A DNA stretch of 64,000 nucleotides from Sulfurirhabdus autotrophica. GTDB taxonomy: Bacteria > Pseudomonadota > Gammaproteobacteria > Burkholderiales > SMCO01. Of the stretch, positions 1 through 10,793 are shown in pieces; position 1 is the first letter of the stretch, and every line of letters starts with the position of its first letter. Below the pieces are notes generated by a model that ran no database searches, was not told the origin of the DNA, and saw nothing but the letters and a program-made list of their open reading frames with translations. The stretch spans positions 53,027-117,026 of the forward strand of contig NZ_SMCO01000011.1 of assembly GCF_004346685.1 (NCBI RefSeq), given 5' to 3'. The position numbers were made by a program, and so were the translations under genes.

Positions 1-773
1 GCTCGCAATACCTGAAAGGAGAGATTGTCAATGACAACCTCTTCGCCCCGTTTTGGCAAACGGCCAAATTTATTAATAATCAGCCCACCCACGGTATCAA
101 AATCTTCATCACTAAACGATGTGCCAAAGGACTCGTTAAAATCGATGATTTCAGTCAGCGCCTTCACACGGTAACGGCCGCTGCGATCAAGAATAATATT
201 ATCTTCGGCTTCATCAAAATCGTACTCGTCTTCGATCTCACCAACAATCTGTTCCAGCACATCTTCAATGGTCAACAGACCCGCTACACCACCATATTCA
301 TCTACCACGATAGCAATATGATTACGATTACTGCGAAACTCTTTCAGCAGCACATTCAGCCGTTTTGATTCTGGAATAAATACTGCCGGACGCAGCATAT
401 CCCGCACATTGAATTCTTCTCCTGCATAATACCGCAGAATATCTTTTGCCAGCAGGATACCAATCACATCATCTTTGTTTTCATCCACCACCGGGAAGCG
501 GGAATGCGCTTTTTCAACCAGGAATGGAATAAATTTCTCTACCGGGTCATTGATATCAATCACATCCATTTGCGAACGGGGAATCATGATTTCCCGCGCT
601 TGCATTTCTGAAACTTGTAGCACACCTTCAATCATACTGAGTGCATCGGCATCCAGCAAATTCCGCTCATAAGCAGAATGTAACAACTCGACCAACTGTT
701 CACGATCTTCTGGTTCACGCATCAGCAATGCGCCTAAACGCTCTAGCCAACTCGGTTTATCAGGTTCTTCCAT
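1..773 (-). CDS. corC: CorC/YbeX-type CBS-domain protein (3' end cut off by window edge)
   Basis: Reading leftward from the ATG at 773, the frame stays open to the window edge (257 codons), so the C-terminus is missing. The translation starts [20 protein letters not shown] and contains two CBS repeats (roughly residues 65-185; e.g. [20 protein letters not shown]) followed by the start of the CorC/HlyC transporter-associated domain. Cytosolic proteins of this type are linked to magnesium/cobalt homeostasis and, through the ybeZ-ybeY-ybeX cluster, to ribosome and RNA fitness. It lies 82 bp downstream of ybeY in the conserved miaB-ybeZ-ybeY-ybeX order; that gap holds a long perfect inverted repeat. 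Identity is solid from the motifs and context; precise function is less certain in any organism. Confidence 0.9.
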   Translation of the reverse strand, partial: MEEPDKPSWLERLGALLMREPEDREQLVELLHSAYERNLLDADALSMIEGVLQVSEMQAREIMIPRSQMDVIDINDPVEKFIPFLVEKAHSRFPVVDENKDDVIGILLAKDILRYYAGEEFNVRDMLRPAVFIPESKRLNVLLKEFRSNRNHIAIVVDEYGGVAGLLTIEDVLEQIVGEIEDEYDFDEAEDNIILDRSGRYRVKALTEIIDFNESFGTSFSDEDFDTVGGLIINKFGRLPKRGEEVVIDNLSFQVLR

Positions 774-799
774 GGTTTTCAAACAACTCTTTGGTAATA

Positions 800-853
800 G
801 GTAATGATTGCTGAGTAATAACGCCTGATGCGCCTCACTCAGCAATCATTACC
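800..853. repeat. 17-bp perfect inverted repeat between ybeY and corC
   Basis: The left arm is GGTAATGATTGCTGAGT (800-816) and the right arm (837-853) is its exact reverse complement, separated by 20 nt. It fills most of the gap between the ybeY stop and the corC start. No T-run follows in the direction of transcription, so it does not look like a standard terminator. It would form a very stable hairpin in the operon mRNA. Confidence 0.85.
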
Positions 854-855
854 GA

Positions 856-1344
856 TCACTTTTCTGATCCGTACGGGTCAACATACCCCAATTTTACGAT
901 AATTTCAGACTCCAGGGCTTCCATCTCTTCGGCCTCGGCTTCATCTTCATGATCATAACCTTGCAAATGCAACACGCCATGCACAATCAAATGGGCATAG
1001 TGAGCTTCTATGCTGATACCTTGTTCACTTGCTTCTCGGGCCACTACCGGCGCGCACAGCACCAGATCGCCTGAAAGCGGTATTTCAACTGGTAAATCCA
1101 GGTCATCGTAGACAAAAGTCAGCACGTTAGTCGCATAATCCTTGCCCCGATATTCCCGGTTCAGTTCGCGCCCTTCTGCTTCATCCACTAGCCGCACTGT
1201 CATGTCTGCATCGCGTTTTAATGCAGACTTAACCCATTTGCGGATCTGTGGGCGGCTAGGTGCATCTTCCGGTTGTACTGCGTATTGCACGGACAGATGC
1301 AGTTGCTTATTTGGCGTTTTCTTGTGACCGACGCTCATAAGCAT
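856..1344 (-). CDS. ybeY: Endoribonuclease YbeY (16S rRNA maturation)
   Basis: A 162-residue protein with the diagnostic metal-binding motif [11 protein letters not shown] at residues 122-132, whose three histidines coordinate zinc. YbeY is a single-strand endoribonuclease needed for 16S rRNA 3' end maturation and 70S ribosome quality control in the cytosol. The length is normal for the family. The gene overlaps the end of ybeZ by 38 bp; the ATG at 1344 is taken, and a second ATG two codons on (1338) is equally possible. The overlap suggests coupled translation with ybeZ, and the neighbours miaB, ybeZ and corC support the call. Confidence 0.96.
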   Translation of the reverse strand: MLMSVGHKKTPNKQLHLSVQYAVQPEDAPSRPQIRKWVKSALKRDADMTVRLVDEAEGRELNREYRGKDYATNVLTFVYDDLDLPVEIPLSGDLVLCAPVVAREASEQGISIEAHYAHLIVHGVLHLQGYDHEDEAEAEEMEALESEIIVKLGYVDPYGSEK

Positions 1345-2251
1345 TCACAATTTTCTGCACCAGCGGGTGACGCACCACATCTTCAGATTTAAAGTAAGTA
1401 AAGGCGATACCGCTGACATTTTCAAGTACTTCCTGCGCATCCACCAGTCCGCTTTTCTGCCCGCGCGCCAGATCAACTTGTGTTACATCGCCCGTCACCA
1501 CGGCTTTTGTACCAAAACCAATACGCGTCAGAAACATTTTCATCTGCTCGGCGGTGGTATTTTGCGCTTCGTCCAGAATAATAAACGAGTGATTCAAGGT
1601 ACGGCCACGCATATAAGCTAACGGTGCAATTTCGATGGCGGAACGCTCAAACAACTTCCCTACTTTTTCAAATCCCATCAGATCATATAAAGCATCATAG
1701 AGTGGTCGCAGGTAAGGGTCTACTTTCTGGCTCAGATCACCGGGTAAAAATCCCAGCTTTTCACCGGCTTCTACTGCTGGGCGCACCAGCACAATACGTT
1801 TTACCAAATCCCGTTCCAGCGCATCCACTGCGCTGGCCACTGCCAGATAGGTTTTACCGGTGCCGGCAGGCCCAATCCCAAAAGTAATATCGTGCCCCTG
1901 AATTTGCTGCAAATACTGGGTCTGACGCGGTGTTCTGCCGTGTAAATCCGTGCGCCGCGTCATCAGCACTGGCATAGCACCAGTGGTGGATTCCTCGGGA
2001 TTAAGGGCCGCCTCTACCAAACCCAGTTGAACATCTTCAATAGCCAATTCATTCTCTGCCAGATCATAAAAGCGTTGCAATAGTTTGGCCGCGATTTCAG
2101 TCTGCTGGTGTTTCCCTTTCAAGGTAAACTTCTCACCACGACGGGCGATCGAGATATCCAGAGCCGTTTCGATTTGTCGCAAATTTTCGTCCAGCACGCC
2201 GCAAAGATTGGCAAGACGCGCATTATCAACAGGTGAAAATGAAATATTCAT
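1307..2251 (-). CDS. ybeZ: PhoH-like ATPase YbeZ
   Basis: A 314-residue PhoH-family protein. The Walker A motif GPAGTGKT lies at residues 127-134 and a Walker B segment (FIILDEAQN) near residue 225; an N-terminal RNA-binding-like region precedes them. YbeZ is a cytosolic nucleotide-binding protein that partners YbeY and is thought to act as an RNA-associated ATPase in rRNA processing. Its start codon overlaps the miaB stop by 4 bp and its end overlaps ybeY, so the three genes are one transcription and translation unit. The in vivo substrate is unknown. Confidence 0.95.
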   Translation of the reverse strand: MNISFSPVDNARLANLCGVLDENLRQIETALDISIARRGEKFTLKGKHQQTEIAAKLLQRFYDLAENELAIEDVQLGLVEAALNPEESTTGAMPVLMTRRTDLHGRTPRQTQYLQQIQGHDITFGIGPAGTGKTYLAVASAVDALERDLVKRIVLVRPAVEAGEKLGFLPGDLSQKVDPYLRPLYDALYDLMGFEKVGKLFERSAIEIAPLAYMRGRTLNHSFIILDEAQNTTAEQMKMFLTRIGFGTKAVVTGDVTQVDLARGQKSGLVDAQEVLENVSGIAFTYFKSEDVVRHPLVQKIVNAYERRSQENAK

Positions 2252-3588
2252 GATATAGATAGCGCTGTAATCACTTCACCACGCAAAGTGTAGTGCAGCG
2301 AACCAGTAATGGTGACATCGGCAAACCCGCCAATCAGGCGCGGATCACCCGGAAAATTAACCACCCGGTTATTTTCAGTCCGGCCGGTCAGTTCTTGATC
2401 ATCTTTCTTGGATAAGCCTTCTACCAATACCCGCTGAACGCTACCCACCATCGCCAGGCTCACATTCTGAGTCTGCTCTGCGATCAGCGTTTGCAACCGC
2501 TTCAAACGCGCCTGTTTCACTTCATGAGGTACTTCATCCGCAAAATCTGCCGCTGGCGTGCCGGGACGCGGACTGTATATAAAACTGAAGCTGTTATCAA
2601 ACCCCACGTCTTCCACCAGCTTCATGGTGCCTTCAAAATCTTCATCAGATTCACCAGGGAAACCCACAATAAAATCGGAAGAGATGGTCATGCCCGGCCT
2701 GAGCTGGCGCAACCGCCGCACAATGGATTTAAATTCGAGCACGGTGTAGCCGCGTTTCATGGCTGCCAGCACTCTGTCTGAGCCACATTGAACTGGCAGA
2801 TGCAGATTGCTGACCAGTTTTGGCAGCTTGCCATAGACTTCAACCAAAGACTGATTAAACTCTTTGGGATGGGAGGTGGTAAAGCGAATGCGTTCAACAC
2901 CCGGAATTTCTGACACATATTCCAGCAACAGTGAAAATTCTGCGATTTCGCCATCATGCATCGCGCCACGGTAAGCATTTACATTCTGCCCCAGCAATGT
3001 AACATCTTTGACACCTTGCTCGGCCAGTTGCGCCACTTCAGCCAGCACATCATCAAAAGGCCGGGAAACCTCTTCACCCCGCGTGTAAGGCACCACACAG
3101 AACGTGCAGTATTTACTGCAGCCTTCCATAATGGACACAAACGCGGTGGAACCTTCTACTCGTGCGGGGGGAATATGATCAAATTTCTCTATTTCGGGGA
3201 AGGAAATATCTACCTGCGAGCGACCGGAATTTCGGCGTGCCTCCATGAGTTGCGGAAGACGGTGCAGAGTTTGCGGGCCAAAGACCACATCCACGTAAGG
3301 TGCTCTGGAGATAATAACGGCCCCTTCCTGGCTAGCCACACAACCGCCTACGCCAATAACCAGATCTGGCTTATCTTTTTTAAGCTCGCGCCATCGCCCC
3401 AACTGGTGAAACACTTTTTCCTGCGCTTTTTCCCGAACCGAGCAGGTATTCAGCAGCAGCACATCTGCCTCTTCCTGCACGTCGGTACGCTCCATGCCTT
3501 CGCAAGCATGCAGCACATCCGCCATCTTGTCCGAGTCGTACTCGTTCATCTGACAGCCGAAAGTTTTGATAAATACTTTTTTAACCAC
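2248..3588 (-). CDS. miaB: tRNA-2-methylthio-N6-dimethylallyladenosine synthase MiaB
   Basis: A 446-residue radical-SAM methylthiotransferase that converts i6A37 to ms2i6A37 in tRNAs reading UNN codons. The N-terminal UPF0004 domain has the three cluster cysteines in [18 protein letters not shown] and GGCVASQ. The radical-SAM motif [17 protein letters not shown] sits near residue 160, and a C-terminal TRAM RNA-binding domain closes the protein (roughly from residue 375). Length and motifs are typical of MiaB rather than RimO or MtaB. It is the first gene of the miaB-ybeZ-ybeY-corC operon. Confidence 0.97.
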   Translation of the reverse strand: MVKKVFIKTFGCQMNEYDSDKMADVLHACEGMERTDVQEEADVLLLNTCSVREKAQEKVFHQLGRWRELKKDKPDLVIGVGGCVASQEGAVIISRAPYVDVVFGPQTLHRLPQLMEARRNSGRSQVDISFPEIEKFDHIPPARVEGSTAFVSIMEGCSKYCTFCVVPYTRGEEVSRPFDDVLAEVAQLAEQGVKDVTLLGQNVNAYRGAMHDGEIAEFSLLLEYVSEIPGVERIRFTTSHPKEFNQSLVEVYGKLPKLVSNLHLPVQCGSDRVLAAMKRGYTVLEFKSIVRRLRQLRPGMTISSDFIVGFPGESDEDFEGTMKLVEDVGFDNSFSFIYSPRPGTPAADFADEVPHEVKQARLKRLQTLIAEQTQNVSLAMVGSVQRVLVEGLSKKDDQELTGRTENNRVVNFPGDPRLIGGFADVTITGSLHYTLRGEVITALSIS

Positions 3589-3606
3589 GCTAATTGGGTA
3601 GATCGA

Positions 3607-3912
3607 TTATTTCGAGCTCACTTCTTCATCTGGCGTCATGATCCAGACCTTGGAAAGTTCACCCTGAGGATTTAACTGATAAAAAATCCGGGCGGATTGA
3701 GGAATGGAACCGGGAAGAATGGATCGATTGCTCTGGTCAAAAACACGGGAACCAGGAGACAGTTTATAAACTGTTCCATCCACGTTAACCTGAGGATACT
3801 CAACCCCACGAATCATGCCGGTTTTGACATCTTGCGGCAATAATCTGCCTGCAACCGCCATTTGTGCAAAAGCCACACTGAACAAAACGAGCATTAAAAT
3901 AGATTTCAACAT
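3607..3912 (-). CDS. Small secreted protein of unknown function
   Basis: A 101-residue protein. The longer frame extends upstream to 4086 through the tRNA-Met gene, so I take the internal ATG at 3912, which begins a clear signal peptide (MLKSILMLVLFSVAFAQMAVA, likely cleaved before GRLLPQ). The mature part of about 80 residues is soluble and includes VDGTVYKLSPGSRVFDQ and a tyrosine/asparagine-rich C-terminal half. I do not recognise a named domain. It probably ends up in the periplasm. There is no ribosome binding site before the ATG, and a good sigma-70 promoter places the transcription start at or next to it (see the promoter entry). It sits 18 bp upstream of miaB in the same direction. 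Confidence 0.75.
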   Translation of the reverse strand: MLKSILMLVLFSVAFAQMAVAGRLLPQDVKTGMIRGVEYPQVNVDGTVYKLSPGSRVFDQSNRSILPGSIPQSARIFYQLNPQGELSKVWIMTPDEEVSSK

Positions 3913-3918
3913 AATGCC

Positions 3919-3947
3919 ATCATAGCACAGAGCATTGCCGCAACCAA
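3919..3947 (-). promoter_or_regulatory. Predicted sigma-70 promoter giving a leaderless mRNA
   Basis: On the minus strand there is a -35 TTGGTT (3947-3942), a 17-nt spacer, and a -10 TATGAT (3924-3919). Six nucleotides (GGCATT) separate the -10 from the ATG at 3912, so the expected start of transcription falls on the start codon itself. It would serve the small secreted protein and possibly miaB. Confidence 0.5.
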
Positions 3948-4012
3948 TTGATATGAAAACACTAGGTAGCAATACTGATAAAATGCACCGCTCACCTTCA
4001 TGAAGCAAAAAA

Positions 4013-4046
4013 CAAAACGGGCCCACATCACTGCGAGCCCGTTTTG
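4013..4046 (-). terminator. Rho-independent terminator after tRNA-Met
   Basis: A 10-bp perfect stem, CAAAACGGGC (4013-4022) against GCCCGTTTTG (4037-4046), with a 14-nt loop. On the minus strand the stem is followed by TTTTTTG. It lies 14 bp beyond the 3' end of tRNA-Met. Confidence 0.8.
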
Positions 4047-4059
4047 ATCCTGCTTGTAT

Positions 4060-4136
4060 TGGTGGTGATAAGTGGACTTGAACCACCGACCCCAGCGTTA
4101 TGAGTGCTGTGCTCTAACCAACTGAGCTATATCACC
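4060..4136 (-). tRNA. tRNA-Met (CAT), elongator type
   Basis: A 77-nt cloverleaf including an encoded CCA. The acceptor stem pairs GGTGATA with TATCACC, the D-arm reads GCTCAGTTGGTTAGAGC, the anticodon loop is CTCATAA (anticodon CAT) and the T-arm contains GGTTCAAGTCC. The D-arm, anticodon stem and variable region (AGCACAGCACTCATAA, GGGGTC) follow the elongator tRNA-Met pattern. The acceptor stem pairs at position 1-72, unlike initiator tRNA. A tRNA-Ile with lysidine-modified CAT is less likely but not excluded. Confidence 0.93.
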
Positions 4137-4351
4137 AGAAACCTGTACTACTGTCTTACTGTTTTCGGCTACTTGCCAATAAAAATAAAACCGCTAAAAA
4201 CTTAACCGGGCATATTAAAACCAGCTATACGCTATTAATATACGGTGAACGAAGAGAGGATTAACCAACCAACCTGACCGCCAAACCAAACCGACCCTGC
4301 AAGGGGATAGAATATTGCCAATAAATGGTTTTATTGTCAAGCTTTAGGTAG

Positions 4352-7300
4352 TTATTTCTCCGTCTCTATTTCATGAGGCATACCAGTAGCCCACCCTTGC
4401 GCGTAATCTACGCCGATCTCCCGCAATTTTTCCAGAATCGCCTCTGTTTCCACAAATTCTGCGATCGTGGAAATTCCCATCACATGCCCAATTTTATTAA
4501 TAGCTTCTACCATTGCCATGTCTATTGGATCCATCACCATGTCTTTGACAAAACCGCCATCAATTTTTAAATAATCCACCGGCAAATTTTTAAGATAGGA
4601 GAATGAAGAAACGCCACTCCCGAAATCATCCAGAGAAAAACGACAGCCGATAGACTTCAATTCCTTGATAAACTGGCTGGCCTGTTGCAGATTGGAAATA
4701 GCCACGGTTTCTGTAATTTCAAAACAAACCGCCCCTGGCGGTATCCCGGATATGTAAAACTGATCCGTAACAAAATCCAGGAAAGTTTCATCGTTCAGCG
4801 TCGCTCCAGACAGATTAATGGCGTACATGCAATCCACTTTTTTCGTCTGAGGCTGACCATTCTGTTTGCGTCTTTCTGTAAAATGCCTGTCCAGAAAAGC
4901 AAACAATGTACGAACAACCCATCGATCGATGTTCGGCATGATGCCGTATCTTTCTGCAGCGGGCATAAAAGCACCGGGAAGTACAATATTGTCGGTCTCA
5001 TCCTTCATCCGGATAAGTACTTCATAATGCTCAGCGATCCCGCCCTCAGGTGTAATTGGTACAATGGGCTGCCGGTACAGGCAAAATCGTTTTTCCTCAA
5101 AAGCACTGGTAATTCTTGATACCCATTGCATTTCCCCGTGTCGTTGAGCTAATCCGATATCGTCCTTCTCAAAAACATGCACACGATTACGCCCGCTGTC
5201 TTTTGCAGCATAACAAGCCATATCTGCCGCACTGAGTATACTTCCCAGATCTCCGCTTTCCTCGTCCACAACAACCAAACCAATGCTGGCGCCAATTTCA
5301 AAGGTTTTATCTTCCCAGACAAAGCGCCAGTCTTTAATGACCTGGCGCAAACTGTCAGCGATGCGCAATGCCTTTTCTACCGGGCAATATTCCAGCAATA
5401 CGCCAAATTCATCGCCTCCCAAGCGGGCCAAGGTGTCACTTTCACGCATTCTTTCATGAATGATCAAACTTAACTGTCGGAGCAACTCGTCACCTGCCAC
5501 ATGACCGCATGTATCATTCACGATCTTGAATTGGTCCAGATCCAGGTACAGTAGAACATGGCTTCCTGTCCCTTCTTTTGCTGTAAATAACGCCTGAGAC
5601 AGGTGCTTTTCAAATTCTCTGCGGTTTAAAAGCCCAGTTAGCGCGTCATGGCTGGCCTGCCAGGATAATTGTCTTGCCATCTTGCGCGCGTGGCTTACAT
5701 CATGAAAGACCAGAACTACTCCCACTATTCCGCCATCTCTGTCGCGGATAGGCGCTGCAGTATCCTCAATGGCAATTTCCTTCCCTTGGCGGTTGATCAA
5801 CAAGGTATGCGGTGAAATCCCAATCACCCCCCCTTCGTTGATACAGCGCTGAACCGGATTTTCAATAGGCTCTCCATTAACTTCGTTGACTATATGAAAC
5901 ACCTGTTCAAGGGATTTTCCCTGCGCTTCTTCGTGCGCCCAGCCAGTTAACAGTTGTGCAGCCGGATTCACATAATCCACTCTGCCATCTGCATCTGTCG
6001 TAATCACTGCATCACCAATCGAATGCAATGTGACTTGTGCACGCTCTTTTGCCTGGAACAACTGCGCTTCCATCTGTTTACGCTCTGTAATATCCTTAGC
6101 CACAGAAATCACGCATGGCTCGCCATCAATTTCCCCCAACTCAGCAGAAAAAAGCAGCCACTTTTTCTGCCCTTCTTTATTTGTCACTGGAATTTCATGG
6201 TCACGAATAAACCCTTGCGCCATCAACGCCTGCGACATTTTAGCGCGACTTTCCACATCCCATATACCCAGTTCAATGGTTGTCTTGCCAATTATTTCTT
6301 CACGCGTATACCCATATTCCTTCAAAAAATTATCGTTAATATCCAGAATACGTCCATCGTTTAATCGACTGATACACGTTGCATCCGGACTGGAGTGGAA
6401 TGCGCGGTTGAATCGCTGCTCCGATTTACGCATTTTCTCTTCGGCTTTTTTGCGTTCCGTTATATTTCGTGCGATAGATAACACGGTTAATCGCCCATCA
6501 AACTCAAAGAAATGTATATTCACCTCCATGGGTATTTTCTCCCCCAGGCGGGTTACATGAGTGGTCTCCATCATATAACTATTTCCAGACGCCGGATTTT
6601 TTCCAAGCCAGGGGATTTTTGCATTATCCTCCGACACTAAAATATCCAAAACTGAACGTTCAAGCAGTTCCTCTTTTGAATAGCCCAGGCGCTGACAAGC
6701 GATTTCATTGACCTCAATAAAATTTCCCGGCTTTCCGTCCGGTGTAAGGTGATAGACAAAAATGCCATCCTGCCCACTATTAAATAAAGCACGGAAGCGT
6801 TTTTCACTTTGTTCTATGCGTAACTTATTTTCCAGAATTCGATCCACCATTTGATCAAATACCTGACCAAAATGAGCAATTTCATCCGCACCTTTTAACC
6901 CTGTTCTTGCATGTACATCACCGGCAGAAAAACGTTGGGCAACAGTCACAACCCTTTCAACTCGGCGCGTTACAAAATAATGAAGCAGTAACCACAAGAG
7001 CACAGCAAGACCGGCAGTAAAAGCACTAAACTGAAACACCTGATCATGCACACGCTGAATGGCTTTCATTTTCGGGACAACCAGATCACGTCGCATATAC
7101 AACAAACCTGTGCGCGCAGCCGCGTTACCCTGAGCCCCATCGAGCCGGATCGGATAAAACCCGCCTGCTGAATTTGCATCCAGAGTTAAATGCACATAAT
7201 GCTTCTGAAAATTTTTCACATTTGAGATGATTTTATTTCGAATTGCCGCCTGTGCAGGGGTGACTGCGGGCAAAACTGCATCCAGTGTCTTGCCTATCGA

Positions 7301-7609
7301 CTCACGCTGAATTGAAGCAATGACAATTCCATTCTCATCAGTCAACTCCGCAAATTGAACGTTTGGATCGGTCACCAGATTTGCTAGCACATCTTCTACC
7401 CGAACCTGCTCGTTATTAAGAAGCAGATACTCAAAACGCTCCTGAAGCTTCGACATTTGATCGGAAAGGCTGATCAGTGCGCTCTCTTCTACTTCCTTGA
7501 TTTCCAGTTTTTTACCATAGGTCAGGCTATACAGAGCCACTCCGACGGTAAAGACGAAGAGTAATAAGGGAATGAATATACGCAGCGGTAAAATCATCGA
7601 AATGTTCAC
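4352..7609 (-). CDS. Membrane-bound PAS-GGDEF-EAL protein (cyclic-di-GMP turnover)
   Basis: A 1085-residue sensor. A transmembrane helix (about 8-28) and a second (about 190-213) bracket a periplasmic sensing region. A HAMP linker (about 214-265) and three PAS domains (about 270-390, 395-515, 520-645) follow, then a GGDEF domain (GGDEF at 731-735) and an EAL domain (about 825-1080). The GGDEF motif and the RESD inhibitory site (722-725), five residues before it, are intact. The EAL domain reads EVL at its signature (863-865) but keeps the metal and catalytic residues visible in INLSG, FEITE, DDFGSG, YLKIDG and AEFVE. Both diguanylate cyclase and phosphodiesterase activities are therefore possible; the net direction cannot be read from sequence. 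It stands alone between tRNA-Met and ychF. Confidence 0.93.
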   Translation of the reverse strand: MNISMILPLRIFIPLLLFVFTVGVALYSLTYGKKLEIKEVEESALISLSDQMSKLQERFEYLLLNNEQVRVEDVLANLVTDPNVQFAELTDENGIVIASIQRESIGKTLDAVLPAVTPAQAAIRNKIISNVKNFQKHYVHLTLDANSAGGFYPIRLDGAQGNAAARTGLLYMRRDLVVPKMKAIQRVHDQVFQFSAFTAGLAVLLWLLLHYFVTRRVERVVTVAQRFSAGDVHARTGLKGADEIAHFGQVFDQMVDRILENKLRIEQSEKRFRALFNSGQDGIFVYHLTPDGKPGNFIEVNEIACQRLGYSKEELLERSVLDILVSEDNAKIPWLGKNPASGNSYMMETTHVTRLGEKIPMEVNIHFFEFDGRLTVLSIARNITERKKAEEKMRKSEQRFNRAFHSSPDATCISRLNDGRILDINDNFLKEYGYTREEIIGKTTIELGIWDVESRAKMSQALMAQGFIRDHEIPVTNKEGQKKWLLFSAELGEIDGEPCVISVAKDITERKQMEAQLFQAKERAQVTLHSIGDAVITTDADGRVDYVNPAAQLLTGWAHEEAQGKSLEQVFHIVNEVNGEPIENPVQRCINEGGVIGISPHTLLINRQGKEIAIEDTAAPIRDRDGGIVGVVLVFHDVSHARKMARQLSWQASHDALTGLLNRREFEKHLSQALFTAKEGTGSHVLLYLDLDQFKIVNDTCGHVAGDELLRQLSLIIHERMRESDTLARLGGDEFGVLLEYCPVEKALRIADSLRQVIKDWRFVWEDKTFEIGASIGLVVVDEESGDLGSILSAADMACYAAKDSGRNRVHVFEKDDIGLAQRHGEMQWVSRITSAFEEKRFCLYRQPIVPITPEGGIAEHYEVLIRMKDETDNIVLPGAFMPAAERYGIMPNIDRWVVRTLFAFLDRHFTERRKQNGQPQTKKVDCMYAINLSGATLNDETFLDFVTDQFYISGIPPGAVCFEITETVAISNLQQASQFIKELKSIGCRFSLDDFGSGVSSFSYLKNLPVDYLKIDGGFVKDMVMDPIDMAMVEAINKIGHVMGISTIAEFVETEAILEKLREIGVDYAQGWATGMPHEIETEK

Positions 7610-8053
7610 ATTATTGTTTTAAATAATTTTCGAAGATGTTGCAAAAGACTGGAAAACAGCATTTTTTGCAATACGTGAAGCCAAATGGAATATTTAAATA
7701 GATCGCTATATAAGCATGTGGGCACTGCCAATTGTACTAAGCAGAAAGAGTCTATTATTACTTAAACGCCCGAAATGAATACTACGCAACACACCGAAAT
7801 AATGCAATGCTGAATATGATCAAACCATAACTGGCATGAAGAATGAGGCGTCTAAAATATTGAAAGGCAAGCCACGCATGAACCAATTTTCAGGCAAATT
7901 ATAGCAATTTCCTGTACATTTTGGAGAAGACACCAAAGCGTTTTCATGGCGTCACAAATAAAAAGGGCTAATTCATTGAGTTATGCAACCCAAATACATT
8001 AGCCCTTTAACACTCAGTATTTAATGGCGAAATTTACACGTCAGCACACACGG
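7610..8053. other. Gene-less stretch between the GGDEF-EAL gene and ychF
   Basis: This 444-bp AT-rich region must hold the promoter of the GGDEF-EAL gene on its left side and holds the ychF terminator at 7962-8008. I see no convincing small gene, RNA or repeat in the rest. Confidence 0.6.
7962..8008 (-). terminator. Rho-independent terminator after ychF
   Basis: An 11-bp perfect stem (AAAGGGCTAAT at 7962-7972 against ATTAGCCCTTT at 7998-8008) with a 25-nt loop. On the minus strand it is followed by TTATTTG after the CCCTTT arm, giving a short T-rich run. It lies 46 bp beyond the ychF stop. Confidence 0.75.
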
Positions 8054-9145
8054 CTAAACATTAAAACGGAAGTGCATCACATCGCCATCCTGCACGATAT
8101 ATTCCTTGCCCTCAAGGCGCATCTTGCCGGCCTCTTTAGAGCCTTGCTCACCTTTATAAGCGACGAAATCCTCATAGCTGATAACTTCTGCACGAATAAA
8201 GCCCTTCTCAAAATCCGTGTGTATCGCAGCAGCAGCGCGCGGTGCGCTATCCCCTTTGTGAATTGTCCAGGCACGGACTTCTTTTACGCCGGCGGTAAAA
8301 TAAGTCTGCAGACCCAGCAAGCTATACGCAGCACGGATCAACCGGTTCAAACCAGGCTCATCCAACCCCATATCTGCCAGAAAAGCCTGCTTATCTTCGT
8401 CTTCCAGATCCACAATTTCAGCCTCAAGCGCACCGCAAATTGCCACAACAGGGGAACCTTCCTGATCGGCAAATGCCCGCACACTGTCCAGCAATGGATT
8501 GTTTTCAAATCCCTTTTCATCGACGTTAGCGACGTACATTGTCGGTTTTGCTGTCAGTAAACACAAAGGCTGTAATAGCTCTTTTTGCTCATCATCCAGA
8601 TCCAGACTACGTACAGGCTTTCCCTGATCAAGATGACTGCGCACCTGCTCCAGTAACGCTGCTAATTTTGCTGCGTCCTTATCACCGGAGCGCGATAACT
8701 TACTACTGCGGTGTACTGCCTTTTCCACCGTCTCAAGATCTGCCAGCGCCAGTTCGGTATTGATGGTTTCGATATCAGAAAGCGGATTGACCTTTCCTGC
8801 AACATGCACAACGTTTTCGTCTACAAAGCAGCGAACCACATGAGCTATTGCATCCGTTTCGCGGATGTTGGCAAGAAACTTATTACCCAGGCCTTCCCCT
8901 TTTGAGGCACCCGCAACAATTCCTGCAATATCCACAAACTCGACAATTGCAGGCTGGATTTTCTGCGGCTTGACAATATCAGACAACGCAGCCATTCTGG
9001 GATCAGGCACTTCAACGATACCCACATTGGGCTCGATCGTGCAAAAGGGATAATTTTCCGCTGCAATACCCGCACGGGTCAAAGCATTGAACAACGTAGA
9101 CTTACCTACATTAGGCAAGCCGACGATTCCGCATTTCAAACTCAT
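8054..9145 (-). CDS. ychF: Redox-responsive P-loop ATPase YchF (OLA1 family)
   Basis: A 363-residue Obg-related protein. The G1 motif GLPNVGKST lies at residues 8-16, and the central insertion is a coiled-coil domain ([19 protein letters not shown] and nearby). The G4 position reads NVDE instead of NKxD, which is the family feature that shifts preference from GTP to ATP. The C-terminal TGS domain ends in [13 protein letters not shown]. YchF binds ribosomes and modulates oxidative-stress responses in the cytosol. Length is exactly as expected. It appears to be monocistronic with its own terminator. Confidence 0.97.
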   Translation of the reverse strand: MSLKCGIVGLPNVGKSTLFNALTRAGIAAENYPFCTIEPNVGIVEVPDPRMAALSDIVKPQKIQPAIVEFVDIAGIVAGASKGEGLGNKFLANIRETDAIAHVVRCFVDENVVHVAGKVNPLSDIETINTELALADLETVEKAVHRSSKLSRSGDKDAAKLAALLEQVRSHLDQGKPVRSLDLDDEQKELLQPLCLLTAKPTMYVANVDEKGFENNPLLDSVRAFADQEGSPVVAICGALEAEIVDLEDEDKQAFLADMGLDEPGLNRLIRAAYSLLGLQTYFTAGVKEVRAWTIHKGDSAPRAAAAIHTDFEKGFIRAEVISYEDFVAYKGEQGSKEAGKMRLEGKEYIVQDGDVMHFRFNV

Positions 9146-9434
9146 AACATTCCTTTAAATATCAATACACCACTGATCCAAAGCAGTCATCTAGCCGCTC
9201 GCCAGCCTAATTTATGAAGCTAATGGAAATAATCTCAGAGTTACAGCATTGCCAACTCCATACGGAAATCAGCAATTTTGACTAAATTCTGTGTAAAAAA
9301 AGAGCATTGTAACCTTTACAGTTCGCTTTATCCAAAAAGCAACCTACAATCATCGAACTATCTTTTGAAATAGACTTATACAAAAGTACATCCAGTCACA
9401 TTCAGTAACGCCTGAACCAGCGACTGCTCTCACC

Positions 9435-10154
9435 TCACATATCTGACACCAACAATGCCCGCTGCGCCTCGTCCAGATAACACCATTCACCTTCTTTCAG
9501 CCCCAGTGCATCCAGCGTTAATTTACCCATTGCCGAACGACGTAGCGCCGTGCAATGATTTCCTGCTGCAGCCAGCATGCGCTTTACTTGATGATATTTC
9601 CCCTGCTCCAGCAAAATTTCCAGCTGATGCTCGTCCAACTTACGACAAGTCAATGCTGCCAGCTTTGCAGGTTCATCATGTAATTTCACTCCTGCCAGCA
9701 ACTGCTCGACCAGTTCAGGTGTCACCGGATCAAACGTCGTCGCCACATAAATCTTCGGGACGTGCCGTTTGGGGGATGACTGTGCGTGGATGAAGGTGCC
9801 GTCATCCGACATTAACAACATCCCGGTTGTATCGTGATCAAGTCGTCCCACTGGCTGTACATCACGCCAGGTGAATTGTTCCGGTAGCAGGCTCAACACG
9901 CCAGGATGGTGGCTGGGTTTCCTGGAACACTCATAATTGGCTGGTTTGTTCAGTGCAATATAGACATGCTCACGATAAACCCACAATTCATCAAATAGCG
10001 TGAACGCCAGGCCAGTCGTTTCAAAAACGGCGCGAGGGTCTGTAACGGTTTCGCCTGCGATGGACACATCCCCTTCGCTAATCAGTTGACGACACCACTT
10101 TCGGGTGCCAAAACCCTGTGATTTAAGAATGAGGTCCAGCGACAGTTTACTCAA
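9435..10154 (-). CDS. rsuA: 16S rRNA pseudouridine-516 synthase RsuA
   Basis: The product has an N-terminal S4 RNA-binding domain (LDLILKSQGFGTRKWCRQLI) and the pseudouridine synthase core motif GRLDHDTTGMLLMSDDG with its catalytic aspartate. The sequence after that motif and the overall length place it with RsuA rather than RluB/E/F. The frame is open back to 10271 inside pth. I prefer the TTG start at 10154, which is preceded by AAGG at 5 nt and gives 239 residues, close to the E. coli protein. It would begin 7 bp after the pth stop, implying co-transcription. Modification is on 30S assembly intermediates in the cytosol. Confidence 0.88.
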   Translation of the reverse strand: MSKLSLDLILKSQGFGTRKWCRQLISEGDVSIAGETVTDPRAVFETTGLAFTLFDELWVYREHVYIALNKPANYECSRKPSHHPGVLSLLPEQFTWRDVQPVGRLDHDTTGMLLMSDDGTFIHAQSSPKRHVPKIYVATTFDPVTPELVEQLLAGVKLHDEPAKLAALTCRKLDEHQLEILLEQGKYHQVKRMLAAAGNHCTALRRSAMGKLTLDALGLKEGEWCYLDEAQRALLVSDM

Positions 10155-10161
10155 GGCAGCC

Positions 10162-10755
10162 TTAAATACTTTCCGGTTTGGGTTTGGTGTGCAGTTTGAG
10201 CATCGCGGCAGAAAAATCACCCGACAGCAATTGCGGCAACCCGGCAAGACTGGCGTCGACAGCATCATCAATCAGTGCCTGTTCAGCACGCTGCGGCGCA
10301 TTGAGCACAAAATTTACCACTGCACTTCGATCACCCGGATGACCGATACCCAGCCGCAGACGCCAAAATTCCGGTGTACCCAACTGCGCAATAATGTCCT
10401 TGAGGCCATTATGGCCACCGTGTCCGCCCCCTTTTTTCAGGCGCACCGTGCCCGGCGGCAAATCCAGTTCGTCATGCACCACCAGTATTTCTTCCGGGGT
10501 GATTTTGTAAAAACCAGCTAATGCTCCAACAGACCGTCCACTGAGATTCATAAAGGTTTCCGGTTTCAACAGCCACACTTCATGACTACCGATAGTGAGA
10601 CGTGCAGCCAAACCATGGAACTTCTTTTCAGCCTTGAAGCTAGCAGACTTAGTTGCCGCAACAGCATCCACCCACCAAAAACCGGCGTTGTGCCGTGTAG
10701 CTTCATAATCTCGTCCCGGATTACCTAAACCGACGATCAATCGGATTCCAAGCAT
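10162..10755 (-). CDS. pth: Peptidyl-tRNA hydrolase
   Basis: A 197-residue enzyme that recycles peptidyl-tRNA released from stalled ribosomes. The N-terminus [21 protein letters not shown] holds the family signature with the catalytic histidine in [31 protein letters not shown] contains the aspartate and glycine/histidine motifs. The frame extends to 10782, but the ATG at 10755 ([11 protein letters not shown]) fits family alignments and follows AGGGTGGA. It is separated from rplY by a strong terminator at 10794-10832, so it likely has its own promoter despite the conserved prs-rplY-pth order. Confidence 0.95.
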   Translation of the reverse strand: MLGIRLIVGLGNPGRDYEATRHNAGFWWVDAVAATKSASFKAEKKFHGLAARLTIGSHEVWLLKPETFMNLSGRSVGALAGFYKITPEEILVVHDELDLPPGTVRLKKGGGHGGHNGLKDIIAQLGTPEFWRLRLGIGHPGDRSAVVNFVLNAPQRAEQALIDDAVDASLAGLPQLLSGDFSAAMLKLHTKPKPESI

Positions 10756-10793
10756 CGCATTCCACCCTGTACGCTTCCGCACAAATAAAAAAA

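Noticed and set aside
3913..4086. Upstream extension of the small secreted protein frame
   Set aside because: It would run through the 3' end of tRNA-Met and its terminator; the internal ATG at 3912 starts a clean signal peptide.
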